A stretch of DNA of 63,549 nt from positions 1-63,549 of IMG/VR virus record IMGVR_UViG_3300042691_014091; one strand, 5' to 3'. This document shows, piece after piece, positions 41,727-50,517 of this stretch. The stretch comes from a virus. Under the pieces are notes generated by a model, which was not told where the DNA came from, ran no database searches, and saw nothing but the letters and a program-made list of their open reading frames with translations. Each line of letters opens with the position of its first letter. Positions within the stretch are counted from its first letter, which is position 1. The position numbers were made by a program, and so were the translations under genes.

Positions 41727-42310
41727 ACACCGAACACTTACACTATTGGATGAACGCAGTCCGCCAAAGTCCAAATCCTATGCGGACTATGGATGCTTTC
41801 TGGCAAGGACAACTGCGTAGCAAAGAATGGCTGATTGATTGCTTAGATGAACATATACATCATAGTGTAAGAATAGATATACACGGCGGGTGGGTTGGCG
41901 TATTAGCCAGTATGATATTTCAAAGTAACATCCCTACACATTACATTTGTAGCGTTGATGTTGATCCAACTTGCGAACCTATTGCTACTATGATGAATAA
42001 GATGGAAGAACAAAATGGTCGCTTTAGGGCAATAACAGCGGACATGTGTTCAGTACCAGTATCTGGCGATGTTATTATCAACACCAGCTGTGAACATATT
42101 ACACAAGACCAATACGAAACTTGGTTAGCAAGACTTCCTAAGGACAGTCTAGTTGTACTACAAAGCAATAACTATGCTATTCCGGAACATGTTAGGATTG
42201 CACAAACTCTAGATGAATTTAGAAAACAAAGTCATTTAACGGAACTGTGGTCTGGAAGTTTAAAGACACAACTATATGACCGTTGGATGGTAATAGGTCG
42301 CAATGTATAA
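41717..42310 (+). CDS. Class I SAM-dependent methyltransferase-like protein
   Basis: The 197-residue protein has the Rossmann pattern IDIHGGWVGVLASMI (glycine loop, about 52), SVDVDPTCEPIA (acidic loop end, about 78), FRAITADMCSVP (about 102) and DVIINTSCEHI (about 113). It would transfer a methyl group from SAM to an unknown acceptor. Overlaps of 8-10 bp with radical SAM genes on both sides show that it acts in the same pathway. The glycine loop is degenerate (HGGWVG), so activity is probable rather than certain. Confidence 0.75.
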   Translation: MQIDTEHLHYWMNAVRQSPNPMRTMDAFWQGQLRSKEWLIDCLDEHIHHSVRIDIHGGWVGVLASMIFQSNIPTHYICSVDVDPTCEPIATMMNKMEEQNGRFRAITADMCSVPVSGDVIINTSCEHITQDQYETWLARLPKDSLVVLQSNNYAIPEHVRIAQTLDEFRKQSHLTELWSGSLKTQLYDRWMVIGRNV

Positions 42311-43280
42311 TTTAGAAGATATTAAATCAGTCCACTTAGAATTAACTAGTAAATGTCAAGCTAGTTGTCCTATGTGTGCTAGAAACATACAAGGTCTTGA
42401 TAATCCTTGGTTAAAGTTAGATGAAATTTCTTTAGCTCAATTTAAAGAATGGTTTCCTATAGACTTTATTAAACAATTGGATAGATTGTTTATGTGCGGC
42501 AACTTGGGTGATCCGATTATTGCTCGAGATACTTTAGAAATATTTCAATTCCTACGCACAGTAAATCCTGCTATAACTCTTGGAATGAACACTAATGGCA
42601 GTGCCAGGAATAAAGAATGGTGGCAACAGTTAGCGCAGACTAATGTTAAAGTTATATTTGGTATTGATGGATTAGAAGACACTCACACGTTATATCGCAT
42701 TGGCACAGACTTTGATAAAATTATACATAACGCCTATAACTTTATACAAGCTGGCGGCACAGCTGAATGGCACATGTTAGTATTTGAACATAACGAACAT
42801 CAAGTTGAACAGTGCCGTAAGCTAAGCCAAGAGTTAGGCTTCAGTGATTTTAAATTTAAACATACTTCTCGTTTTAGGGAAGACAAATTAAATGTATTAA
42901 ACAAAGACGGTTCAACAAGCCATGTGTTGTTGCCATCGGTTAAAAGTAAAAATATTTCTAAGTTGCTAGGTAATGTACTTGAAGAAACAACAGAAATTTC
43001 CTGTAAAGTTCTTAAAGAAAAAAGTATATATGTTAATGCTAAAGGGCAACTAATTCCCTGTTGTTGGCTAGATTATAATGCCATGCTTCCAATTCATCCT
43101 TCAAGAATTGATATGTTAGATAGTGGAGTAAAATTTCATTCGTTAAAAGACAAACGATTAGATGAAATTTTTGTTAGTAAGTCATTTGATATTATTTCTA
43201 ATAGTTGGAGTAGTACTCCAATTCGCGAGTGTAGTAGACAATGCGGAAAAATTGATAAATTCAATGAGCAGTTTAATTAG
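42303..43280 (+). CDS. Radical SAM protein, SPASM-like, with altered GGE motif
   Basis: The 325-residue protein starts with LELTSKCQASCPMCAR (cluster motif CxxxCxxC, about 18-25). The usual GGEP is replaced by MCGNLGDPI (about 64). The C-terminal half has ISCKVL, LIPCCWLDY and ECSRQCGK, enough cysteines for one or two auxiliary clusters. A CxxxCPMC core with GNxGDP is known in phage and bacterial SPASM proteins. It lies between the methyltransferase and the cold-shock/oxygenase fusion. Confidence 0.9.
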   Translation: MYNLEDIKSVHLELTSKCQASCPMCARNIQGLDNPWLKLDEISLAQFKEWFPIDFIKQLDRLFMCGNLGDPIIARDTLEIFQFLRTVNPAITLGMNTNGSARNKEWWQQLAQTNVKVIFGIDGLEDTHTLYRIGTDFDKIIHNAYNFIQAGGTAEWHMLVFEHNEHQVEQCRKLSQELGFSDFKFKHTSRFREDKLNVLNKDGSTSHVLLPSVKSKNISKLLGNVLEETTEISCKVLKEKSIYVNAKGQLIPCCWLDYNAMLPIHPSRIDMLDSGVKFHSLKDKRLDEIFVSKSFDIISNSWSSTPIRECSRQCGKIDKFNEQFN

Positions 43281-43285
43281 GATAG

Positions 43286-44119
43286 ATGATGGAAACAGGA
43301 ATAGTAAAATGGTATAATGATGCTAAAAAGTATGGCTTCATTACGGCTGACACAGACAACGCAAACATCTATGCAGAACGATGGGACATAACAAATGATC
43401 CCCAGACTATGTTTGAGTTACAACGTGTGACCTTTGACCGTATAGAAACAGATACTGGACTAGTTGCAAAAAACATTACAGTTATCCAACTAGAAGAACA
43501 CAAGTTATTGGAGTTTCCTCGGATTAGCGTATTTGACAATATGTTGACAGCTGAGTTTTGTGCCAGTTTGATAGCCAAGCATACACGATCTGGCATGAAC
43601 GGAAATAGCGGATATCAAAGTCGCGTTGAGTCTTATGCTCAGGTTACAGAAGAAGTTGAAAACAGAGGTATTAGTTTAGGAGTTAATCCTTACGACTATG
43701 ATGTATTAGCAACTGCTATAGTGCAGGCCGCACGAATTCCGTATAGCCATATTGAAGCCATCGATGTTTACAATTACGAAACCGGACAGTTCCTTGCTTA
43801 CCATCATGACTACCCGTATGATCCACGACAGATTAATTATTACAAAAATGGTGGAGATAGAGTTGGTACAGGAATCTTTTATCTTAATACAGACTTCGTA
43901 GGCGGAGAAACATACTTTCCTAAACACAACGTAACTATACATCCTAAGGTCGGATCTTTTTTATATTTTGAACAAGGGTATGATGAAGCAACCAATTGGT
44001 CAACAATACACGAAAGCAAAAGGATTACATCGGGAACCAAATGGATTGCCAGTTGCTTTTTTAGTGATAGGCCCAGGGTAGGATGGAGTCCTCGAGATCA
44101 TTTATATGATAATAAGTGA
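43286..44119 (+). CDS. Cold-shock-domain / prolyl-4-hydroxylase-like 2OG-Fe(II) oxygenase fusion
   Basis: The 277-residue protein appears to join two domains. Residues 1-68 resemble CspA: GIVKWYNDAKKYGFITA and VTFDRIETDTGLVAKNITV, including the aromatic RNA-binding core. Residues about 75-277 are a prolyl-4-hydroxylase-type domain: YHHDYPYD (HxD iron ligands, about 174), GIFYLN and GGETYFP (about 210), IHESKRI (distal His) and GTKWIASCF (Lys for 2-oxoglutarate). Two ATGs are adjacent at 43286 and 43289, the second better spaced from AGGA. A nucleic-acid-binding unit on a hydroxylase suggests a substrate linked to RNA, translation or ribosomal proteins. Confidence 0.85.
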   Translation: MMETGIVKWYNDAKKYGFITADTDNANIYAERWDITNDPQTMFELQRVTFDRIETDTGLVAKNITVIQLEEHKLLEFPRISVFDNMLTAEFCASLIAKHTRSGMNGNSGYQSRVESYAQVTEEVENRGISLGVNPYDYDVLATAIVQAARIPYSHIEAIDVYNYETGQFLAYHHDYPYDPRQINYYKNGGDRVGTGIFYLNTDFVGGETYFPKHNVTIHPKVGSFLYFEQGYDEATNWSTIHESKRITSGTKWIASCFFSDRPRVGWSPRDHLYDNK

Positions 44120-44792
44120 TTGGAAACCTTTTTACAAATATGATAACGATGGCACGCCTAATTGTATGTCTCAGCAGACATATGAGCCGTTAATAAGTCC
44201 AGACGGGAAAACGTTCTGTGCTAATTACGATTGGCAAAACAATTATCAGCGTATATGGCAACCCGACCGCGTAGGCTATACGCAAGATGTTGTTGAATAC
44301 TTTTTTGATAAAGAAGTCGAATACGTTAATAGATTTAAAAACAAACCTTATAGTCCAACTATAGTTGATATTGATTATGCTAACAAACGCATATTCTACA
44401 ATTGGGGAATTAGTTGTAACGCACTTATAAACGGCAATAAAGGCCCTATGCCAGACAATTGGAGACTACAAGTTTCAAATATGCTACTAGACGCATATAA
44501 CAGCGGAGTGTATAAACTTACAATGTACCCCCATTGTTTTTATGTTGACACAGATGATCAGTTACGTACTATTGACTGGTATGGATGCGTAGAAGTTAGT
44601 GACCCGTTTATTGAAGCAAAGTACATGGACGGCATTATACACAGTACAGCACAATTCCGTTTAGATGAGACAGGCGAGTTAGTTAGCGGTAAATATAATC
44701 TTGAAACAATGTTCAAGCAATCACTTGGTGTACACGTTAAGTGGGGCAACGAAGATATGGGATTCATATATAAGGAGATGTTTGATGCCTAA
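44106..44792 (+). CDS. Kinase-fold-like protein (degenerate), paralogue of 56232-56927
   Basis: The 228-residue protein shares a set of segments with the protein at 56232: 'KTFCANYDW' / 'KTVFCQHYS', 'VDIDYANKRIFYNW' / 'TKIDLENRKLYFEI', 'PDNWRLQVSNML' / 'PDWRKQMLEIF', and 'GVYKLTMYPHCFYV..DQLRTIDWYG' / 'GIYKYSLHPSSYFV..GQLKSINYFF'. The last segment sits where the catalytic loop and DFG of small-molecule kinases (HxDxxxxN ... iDf) would be, but the catalytic Asp is not preserved. I infer a kinase-like fold, perhaps a pseudokinase. The gene overlaps the oxygenase fusion by 14 bp. Confidence 0.5.
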   Translation: MIISDWKPFYKYDNDGTPNCMSQQTYEPLISPDGKTFCANYDWQNNYQRIWQPDRVGYTQDVVEYFFDKEVEYVNRFKNKPYSPTIVDIDYANKRIFYNWGISCNALINGNKGPMPDNWRLQVSNMLLDAYNSGVYKLTMYPHCFYVDTDDQLRTIDWYGCVEVSDPFIEAKYMDGIIHSTAQFRLDETGELVSGKYNLETMFKQSLGVHVKWGNEDMGFIYKEMFDA

Positions 44793-45360
44793 GCAGGTAG
44801 GATCTACGTTAGGAATAATTGACTGGGACGATATTATTAAAAATATTCAGCCTCGCACCGGTGACCACAATACAGTTACTAGTGTTGTAGATCGCTCAGA
44901 GTCTAATTGGGAAGATGACACTGCCTTATTAAAATCTTACAAGGAAGTTATCGGCAATTGGAAAAAGGCTCATTATAACTTATCCAACATTGAATGGTGG
45001 GATTACTATCCAGGTGAACATTTTGATATTTCTGTTCAGGAAAAATTTGCTGATTTAGTAAATGCAGATCCTTTGAGAGTTTTTGTCAGTGAGGTAATGC
45101 CGGGTCGGTGTGTGCCTTATCACTGGGATGTCGAAGACCATGAAGAAGAGTGGCTAAAGTTAGGACCACTGGTTCGTTATGTTTGTTTTATTGACAAGCC
45201 GCATTTTGGAAACATACTGATATTAAAAGACGATTGCTTTCACTTAGTTGAACAGCATTTAGTATATGAGTGGGATCACTATAGGGATTATCATGCTGGA
45301 ACCAATTGCGGTATGTGGCCTCAATACTTATTTCATTTTTTAGGGAGACCACGACAATGA
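44785..45360 (+). CDS. Putative 2OG-Fe(II) oxygenase (aspartyl hydroxylase-like), tandem copy 1
   Basis: The start is ATG 44785, with AAGGAG 9 nt upstream, overlapping the previous stop; a longer frame exists but lacks these signals. The 191-residue protein has GIIDWDDII at the N-terminus, EVMPGRCVPYHWDVED (HxD, about 113), YVCFIDKPHFGNILILKDDCF (double-stranded beta-helix core), and DYHAGTNCG (distal His, about 178). It belongs to the aspartyl/asparaginyl beta-hydroxylase-like group. The next gene is a tandem paralogue with the same motif order. Confidence 0.72.
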   Translation: MPKQVGSTLGIIDWDDIIKNIQPRTGDHNTVTSVVDRSESNWEDDTALLKSYKEVIGNWKKAHYNLSNIEWWDYYPGEHFDISVQEKFADLVNADPLRVFVSEVMPGRCVPYHWDVEDHEEEWLKLGPLVRYVCFIDKPHFGNILILKDDCFHLVEQHLVYEWDHYRDYHAGTNCGMWPQYLFHFLGRPRQ

Positions 45361-45974
45361 TTGAACGTGTTGGAATATGTGATATAATAGATTGGGATAA
45401 ATTAATATTAGAACTTTCTACAGTTCAAATAGTGCATCGAGCAGAACACGAACTACTTCCAGAATTTACTGAATGGATGCCAGAAATACCTAGAAACATT
45501 TCTCCCAATAATATTGGGCCTAAACACAAAGCAGGTGATCCTATTCCAGGATTAAGTCCTATAACTGATATGTGGGAAGCAGCTGGTTATAAAACTCCTG
45601 CTGAAGGTGGAACAGTTGAATGGGAAATGTTTTTTCCTGGCCACAATTTTGATCAAAGTATTGTAGATACGTTTGCTGAATATGTTGGATTAGAAAAAGT
45701 ACATTCTTGTTGGATCAGTAGAATATGGCCTGGATACTTTGCACCGTGGCATTGGGACGTGAATGACGATGAAGCTAGACTGAGTAAAGAACCAACTAAA
45801 CCTCGTTGGCATTGTCATATGGGCAAGCCAGCATTTGGTCATGTGTTTATAGCTGACGACCAATGTTTTTATAACCAACCCCAAGGAACTGTATATCGTT
45901 GGGATAGCCGTAGTTTATGGCACGCCGGAACTAATTGTGGGTTAGTTCCAAAATATTTGTTTAACATTTGGTAA
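45357..45974 (+). CDS. Putative 2OG-Fe(II) oxygenase, tandem copy 2
   Basis: The start at ATG 45357 overlaps the preceding TGA. The 205-residue protein is parallel to copy 1: GICDIIDWDKLI, ISRIWPGYFAPWHWDVNDDEAR (HxD, about 137), MGKPAFGHVFIADDQCF and LWHAGTNCGLVPKYLFNIW (distal His, about 191). An insertion of about 30 residues after position 35 separates it from copy 1. Two adjacent, diverged hydroxylases suggest two positions or substrates in one pathway. The oxygenase family is inferred from the HxD...H arrangement and the beta-helix pattern. Confidence 0.72.
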   Translation: MIERVGICDIIDWDKLILELSTVQIVHRAEHELLPEFTEWMPEIPRNISPNNIGPKHKAGDPIPGLSPITDMWEAAGYKTPAEGGTVEWEMFFPGHNFDQSIVDTFAEYVGLEKVHSCWISRIWPGYFAPWHWDVNDDEARLSKEPTKPRWHCHMGKPAFGHVFIADDQCFYNQPQGTVYRWDSRSLWHAGTNCGLVPKYLFNIW

Positions 45975-45978
45975 CATT

Positions 45979-46161
45979 ATGGAAGAAAAAGTAATCATTA
46001 CGGATCCGTTTTATTTAGATAAGTTCATGGAGATACAACGACAAAATGTTGTATTATCTAATAAGCTAAGAGATATGTATGAGAATCCTAATTTAAGAAA
46101 CATTGTTGAAATGCACATGGGATCTGATTTTTTTAATATATTACAAGATACACCTGCATGA
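45979..46161 (+). CDS. Small protein between oxygenase and radical SAM genes
   Basis: The 60-residue, mainly helical protein has ITDPFYLDKFMEIQRQNVVLSNKLRDMY and then ENPNLRNIVEMHMGSDFFNILQDTPA. Its TGA overlaps the ATG of the next radical SAM gene. It is the only very small protein in the cluster, so it could be a peptide substrate, a leader-peptide-binding partner or an accessory subunit. No Gly-Gly leader site or Cys/Thr-rich core is seen, so the precursor idea is weak. Confidence 0.55.
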   Translation: MEEKVIITDPFYLDKFMEIQRQNVVLSNKLRDMYENPNLRNIVEMHMGSDFFNILQDTPA

Positions 46162-47552
46162 ACAAAATTAAACAATGGCAAGACAAAATTGAAGTAGTAT
46201 CAGGGAGCAAGACTTTCTGCATATTGCCATGGATACATTTTGCCACCCGTCCTAATGGAGATATGCGACTATGCTGTAGTGCTAACGCAAGCGGTGCAGG
46301 AGAGAATCATACAGTCGGGCTAGTAAAGAACGAACGAGGTCAGCCAGCAAACTTTGGACGTGAAACTCCTATGAGTGCCTGGAACAACGAGTACATGAAG
46401 GATGTACGCTTGACTATGTTGGAAGGAAAGATACCTGCTAGTTGTAGTAAGTGTATTGCTGAAGAATCTAAAGGTGTTGCTAGTAAACGCATTTGGGAAA
46501 CAGGTTCTTGGATGGAAGACGGTATTGATGTCGAAGAGCTTATTAAACAAACAGAAGAAGATGGCACAATACCTGAACGCCTTGTTTACTTAGACTTACG
46601 TTTAGGTCATACTTGTAACCTCAAGTGTGTTATGTGTAGTCCGCACGACAGCAGTCAATGGGTAGGCGAACATAAAAAGATATATCCATTATTTCAGGCT
46701 AAAGAACTTAAAGAACAAATGGCTTGGGATAGAAAAGATTTCAATAATAAATGGCATGAAAATCCAGATTTCTGGAAGGAGATGTACGCACAGATTCCTA
46801 ATCTAAAGCAAGTATACTTTGCTGGCGGCGAACCACTAATGATTCGTGAACATAAATGGTTCCTCGAAGAAATTATTCGTCAAGGATATGCCGACAAAAT
46901 TCTTATACGTTACAACACAAATGGATTATTAGTAGATGATGAAATTATCGAGCTATGGAAAAAATTTAAAAAAGTTAAAGTCGGCTTTAGCATTGATGCT
47001 GTCGGTGACCGCAATTATTATATACGTTATCCTAGTGATTGGGATACTATCGAGCGAAACCTTCACAAACTGGACAACACTCCCGACAACATCCAAGTTA
47101 GTATTGCCACAGCTATACAGATATTAAACATTAAACACTTAGCAGACTTTGCTAAGTGGAAGATTACGCAGAACTTTAAGAAAGTTAATTTAGAAAATAC
47201 AGTTGGTGGAATACAAGCTGGCGGTGGAATTGTTAATATGCACTTGTTGTACATTCCAACATTCCTTAGTATTAGATTACTGCCAGCGGCGGATAAAGCA
47301 GAAGTGCGTAGAAGCTTTGCTGAACTTGCTAATTGGTTACACGAGAACTATAGACAAGACGAAGACTTTTGGAAGAACAATCCTTACGGGTGGAAACGCT
47401 GGCAAGCAGTACTAGACTTTATGGACGCCGAGGATCATTCTGCACAACTGCCAGCATTTAAAGAGTATATAGAAACGTTAGAAACTTCTCGAGGAACAGA
47501 CTTTAAGTCTACTTTTCCTGAACTATCACACTTGCTAAATTATTCAGTCTAA
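46158..47552 (+). CDS. Radical SAM protein with N-terminal twitch-type cysteines
   Basis: The 464-residue protein has an N-terminal SPASM/twitch-like part (CILPWIHFATRPNGDMRLCC, then ASCSKCIAEE near 97) ahead of the radical SAM core: HTCNLKCVMCSP (about 153) and FAGGEPLMI (about 224). It is closest in layout to the proteins at 50510, 57770 and 59344, with 'LPW..F....G..R.CC' at the start. It would abstract hydrogen from an unknown substrate. The last 44 bp overlap tail-to-tail with the next radical SAM gene on the opposite strand. Confidence 0.92.
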   Translation: MNKIKQWQDKIEVVSGSKTFCILPWIHFATRPNGDMRLCCSANASGAGENHTVGLVKNERGQPANFGRETPMSAWNNEYMKDVRLTMLEGKIPASCSKCIAEESKGVASKRIWETGSWMEDGIDVEELIKQTEEDGTIPERLVYLDLRLGHTCNLKCVMCSPHDSSQWVGEHKKIYPLFQAKELKEQMAWDRKDFNNKWHENPDFWKEMYAQIPNLKQVYFAGGEPLMIREHKWFLEEIIRQGYADKILIRYNTNGLLVDDEIIELWKKFKKVKVGFSIDAVGDRNYYIRYPSDWDTIERNLHKLDNTPDNIQVSIATAIQILNIKHLADFAKWKITQNFKKVNLENTVGGIQAGGGIVNMHLLYIPTFLSIRLLPAADKAEVRRSFAELANWLHENYRQDEDFWKNNPYGWKRWQAVLDFMDAEDHSAQLPAFKEYIETLETSRGTDFKSTFPELSHLLNYSV

Positions 47553-48564
47553 TTTTATTATTTTTAAAAATTGGATCTTTTAGAACTCTTTGAAATTTTG
47601 CAAATTCAGGATGTACGTTACTCCATACAGTTCTTTGTTTGTATGTCTGCTCGTCCCATGTATTCCAATCTATAGCTAACTGAAATCCAATACTATAAAA
47701 ATTTGGATACCTTTCTAAAATTAGTTTAACATAGTCGGGCATTTCTTTATAATTAAGATCCTGTACAACAAATTGTGTCATAACATAGATGTTAGGTCTG
47801 TTTGCCACTTTACTGTTTATATAATCACAGTTTAATAACAAAGTTGGCCAATTGCCGCCTTGTCTAACAATATTATATGTTTCTTCTGTCGATGCATCAA
47901 AACTAATACGTAACGCTCTAATTTTGCTATGCCACTTTTCTATACGTTTCCAGTTTGTCGGCGTAAGCAAAACACCGTTAGTTTGTATATCTAATATAAC
48001 ATTAGGCCACGGAGTCGGGTCAAATGTTGTTAAGAAATCTCGAAATATCTTTGATCCAAACGGATCTCCACTACCGGTAATTTCTAATACAATTCTTTTA
48101 TCGTGCGGTTTGTCAAAAATAAAATTAATAATCTTTTCATGTAATTCTTTTTTACGTTCATACTCCGGACCGCTTGTATCGTATATTTTTTTAGTTCTAC
48201 AACTTGGGCAACTTAGGTTACAACTCAAGTCATTTTCAAAAAATATTTGTGATGGGTATTCGTCTACAACGGGAGTACCTTCCCTATCCGGTAAACTGTT
48301 GTCAGCAATGTCATTACATACAGAGTGATTACAAAATTTAAAACTGTAGTCTAATATTGATTGTCTAATTTCAGTTGCTTTCTCTCCGTGCCATATTTCC
48401 TCTAACGTATTATCGTAAAGGTTACCAATCTGAGTTGGTAGCCAGGAACTACAGCATAGCCAACAACTGCCATCTTCTTTGATGGCGATTGACTTAAACG
48501 GGCGTTCGCAGAACTTTCCCTGTAGGTCTTTTATAATCGGAATTATTTGACTAGTGAGGCCCAT
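47509..48564 (-). CDS. Radical SAM protein with N-terminal auxiliary cysteines
   Basis: The 351-residue protein starts with KFCERPFKSIAIKEDGSCWLCC and FCNHSVCND (N-terminal auxiliary cluster). The core motif is DLSCNLSCPSCRT (about 113), and ITGSGDPFGS (about 163) stands for GGEP. FQTN-type IQTNGVLLT follows at about 195. It is last in a minus-strand block (53011 to 47509) of overlapping genes and overlaps the upstream radical SAM gene by 22 bp at its start. Confidence 0.92.
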   Translation of the reverse strand: MGLTSQIIPIIKDLQGKFCERPFKSIAIKEDGSCWLCCSSWLPTQIGNLYDNTLEEIWHGEKATEIRQSILDYSFKFCNHSVCNDIADNSLPDREGTPVVDEYPSQIFFENDLSCNLSCPSCRTKKIYDTSGPEYERKKELHEKIINFIFDKPHDKRIVLEITGSGDPFGSKIFRDFLTTFDPTPWPNVILDIQTNGVLLTPTNWKRIEKWHSKIRALRISFDASTEETYNIVRQGGNWPTLLLNCDYINSKVANRPNIYVMTQFVVQDLNYKEMPDYVKLILERYPNFYSIGFQLAIDWNTWDEQTYKQRTVWSNVHPEFAKFQRVLKDPIFKNNKIRLNNLASVIVQEK

Positions 48565-49634
48565 ATTACTTTAAAATCCTTTTCGTCTTTTGCTTTAGGT
48601 GTACACATGCCACATCCACATCGTTGATTTGGACAAATGATGGGTGTTGGGTTTTTTAAACGTTCTTTTAAATCTATAATAAGTTGTTCGCTATCTTTAA
48701 GATTACCAATAGCACCTATCTTTTCACCGTGTAACGCTCGGCAAGTTTGATGATGGAATATATCTCCGTATTCTTGATTAATATGTAGGAAGTACCAATC
48801 AACTGTACAGCTCCATCCTTTGAAATGATTGTCGACTAATTTTACATCTTGCCATTCATCATCTACTTTTCCTACTAAGCATCTACCTCCACAACATTTA
48901 CGACCAATGTTCGTACCTTCATTGCTGTCGCTAGCTGAACCTTTAAAGTTAGTTTTCTTCCAAAACCATTCTTGTTGTTCTTTGTTGTAAACATGGCTTG
49001 TACGTCTGTTGTTTCCATCTGCGTCGATGAACCATCCGCTAATAGCCTTATTGCCATCGCCAATAGGAACAGGATTATATTTGATTCCTTTAGAATCTAA
49101 AAAGTCACATACTTGTACAACTTCATCCCAGTAATCAACATGAAGCATCACGTTAACTTGTAACCACAGATTAGTCTGAGCAATTTCAACAATGTTTTTT
49201 AAAACACGATCCTTTAATTTTTTATCTGCTTCTGGATGATAACTTATTGATAGGCCAAACAATGTATCAAGCACAGTATCCATACGTTTATAATGCCACG
49301 TGCCATTGGTAGTTAAACTTAGTCTCCAGCGATTATCAATATTTTTAATCTCTTTAATTAACTTCCAAAAATTAGGATTGTTAGTCGGCTCCCCACCAGT
49401 AAAATCAATGCCTGGATCGTACACTGGATTTGCACGATGAGCTGTATAAGTTTCATACCACTCTTTTGCAAAATGAAAAGTCTTTAAAAGTTCATCTAAA
49501 CTAGAATGTTTACTATAATTAGTATGTCTAGTTGCATCGCAGTATGTACAGTCGTAGTTACACCTACGGCCTGTGTCCCAAGTAATCATCATACTGGATT
49601 GAACTTTTTCGTTAATTGCTGTTGTCTTTATCAT
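48543..49634 (-). CDS. Radical SAM protein with C-terminal cysteine cluster
   Basis: The 363-residue protein has DTGRRCNYDCTYCDA (about 24), FTGGEPTNNP (about 78) and SLTTNGTWHY (about 106), a standard radical SAM barrel. The C-terminal third is very cysteine-rich: GRKCCGGRCLVG, WSCTVDWYF, HQTCRALH and ICPNQRCGCGMC, enough for two auxiliary clusters. It is a paralogue of the proteins at 40755 and 49612. It overlaps both neighbouring radical SAM genes. Confidence 0.93.
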   Translation of the reverse strand: MIKTTAINEKVQSSMMITWDTGRRCNYDCTYCDATRHTNYSKHSSLDELLKTFHFAKEWYETYTAHRANPVYDPGIDFTGGEPTNNPNFWKLIKEIKNIDNRWRLSLTTNGTWHYKRMDTVLDTLFGLSISYHPEADKKLKDRVLKNIVEIAQTNLWLQVNVMLHVDYWDEVVQVCDFLDSKGIKYNPVPIGDGNKAISGWFIDADGNNRRTSHVYNKEQQEWFWKKTNFKGSASDSNEGTNIGRKCCGGRCLVGKVDDEWQDVKLVDNHFKGWSCTVDWYFLHINQEYGDIFHHQTCRALHGEKIGAIGNLKDSEQLIIDLKERLKNPTPIICPNQRCGCGMCTPKAKDEKDFKVIWASLVK

Positions 49635-50517
49635 TACTAACCTTTGTTAATGGAATGTCTGCCGCGCAGGTACAGAAATTACGGTCACAAGTTACGGGTT
49701 CGCTAGGTGCAACGAAGTCGCCTTCATATATGTTGCCTAGACTACCACCGACTCTACAAGTCGCTCTGTGTACATCTCCGTCCCAATTTATCATTAGGCT
49801 TTCTATACCTGCGTTGCAAGTCCACCCTTTATATTTGTTTAAGTGCAATTTAATAACATCGTTGGCGTGTATAATTTTCTCGTTGTCTATTATACAATTT
49901 CCCTGCACTGTTGCTTCTTGTTGCTTAATCCAATTTAAATAATCTGGATGATATCGCATGTCGTCAAACAAATCGTGATCACCTTCTGTCCATCTTATAC
50001 GTCTTAATGTAGCAGGTATTTTATGAGTCAGACATCTAGCAAAAATTGTTACTGCTGCATCCTGGTAATCATGATGGCACATAATTTGTGCTATTACTTT
50101 GATTTTTGTCATGTCAACAACTTTACTCATAGTATTGTAAACACGTTGCCAGTCGTATTCTAAGTGTAAACTAAACACTAATTGATCTATAGACAAACTA
50201 GCATAAAATTCATAAGGCAATGTTCCGTTAGTTGTTACACTAATCCAATTAATGCCCTTGTAATTGCAATATTTAATTAGCTCGGGAAATTTAGGATGTA
50301 CTGTAGGCTCACCGCCTGTAAAACTAAGACGTATTGGCTTGCCTAACTTTACCAATTTGTCAACAGTCTGTTTAAGTATTTCTATGTCAGTATGCGGACT
50401 AGTATTGTCGTGGATACTACTCGGGCAATAGCTACAATCATAGTTACAACGTTTGCCAAGATTCCATTCTACCTTAACACTTGATTGATGATCCCAGCGA
50501 CTTGTTACCTTAAGCAT
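49612..50517 (-). CDS. Radical SAM protein
   Basis: The 301-residue protein has LGKRCNYDCSYCPSS (about 23), FTGGEPTVHP (about 66) and SVTTNGTLPY. C-terminal cysteines (WTCNAGIES, RATCRVGG, VTCDRNFCTC) suggest an auxiliary cluster. The order of motifs and the 'KGW(S/T)C' segment match the protein at 48543, so the two arose by duplication. Overlaps of 23 and 8 bp link it to the genes on both sides. Confidence 0.93.
   Translation of the reverse strand: MLKVTSRWDHQSSVKVEWNLGKRCNYDCSYCPSSIHDNTSPHTDIEILKQTVDKLVKLGKPIRLSFTGGEPTVHPKFPELIKYCNYKGINWISVTTNGTLPYEFYASLSIDQLVFSLHLEYDWQRVYNTMSKVVDMTKIKVIAQIMCHHDYQDAAVTIFARCLTHKIPATLRRIRWTEGDHDLFDDMRYHPDYLNWIKQQEATVQGNCIIDNEKIIHANDVIKLHLNKYKGWTCNAGIESLMINWDGDVHRATCRVGGSLGNIYEGDFVAPSEPVTCDRNFCTCAADIPLTKVSNDKDNSN

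Noticed and set aside
44701-44784. Longer N-termini for several genes (44785, 45357, 53711, 54171, 56239, 20268, 35649)
   Set aside because: The extensions are unlike the families and lie in upstream genes; the inner ATGs have ribosome sites or overlap the upstream stop, as is usual here.
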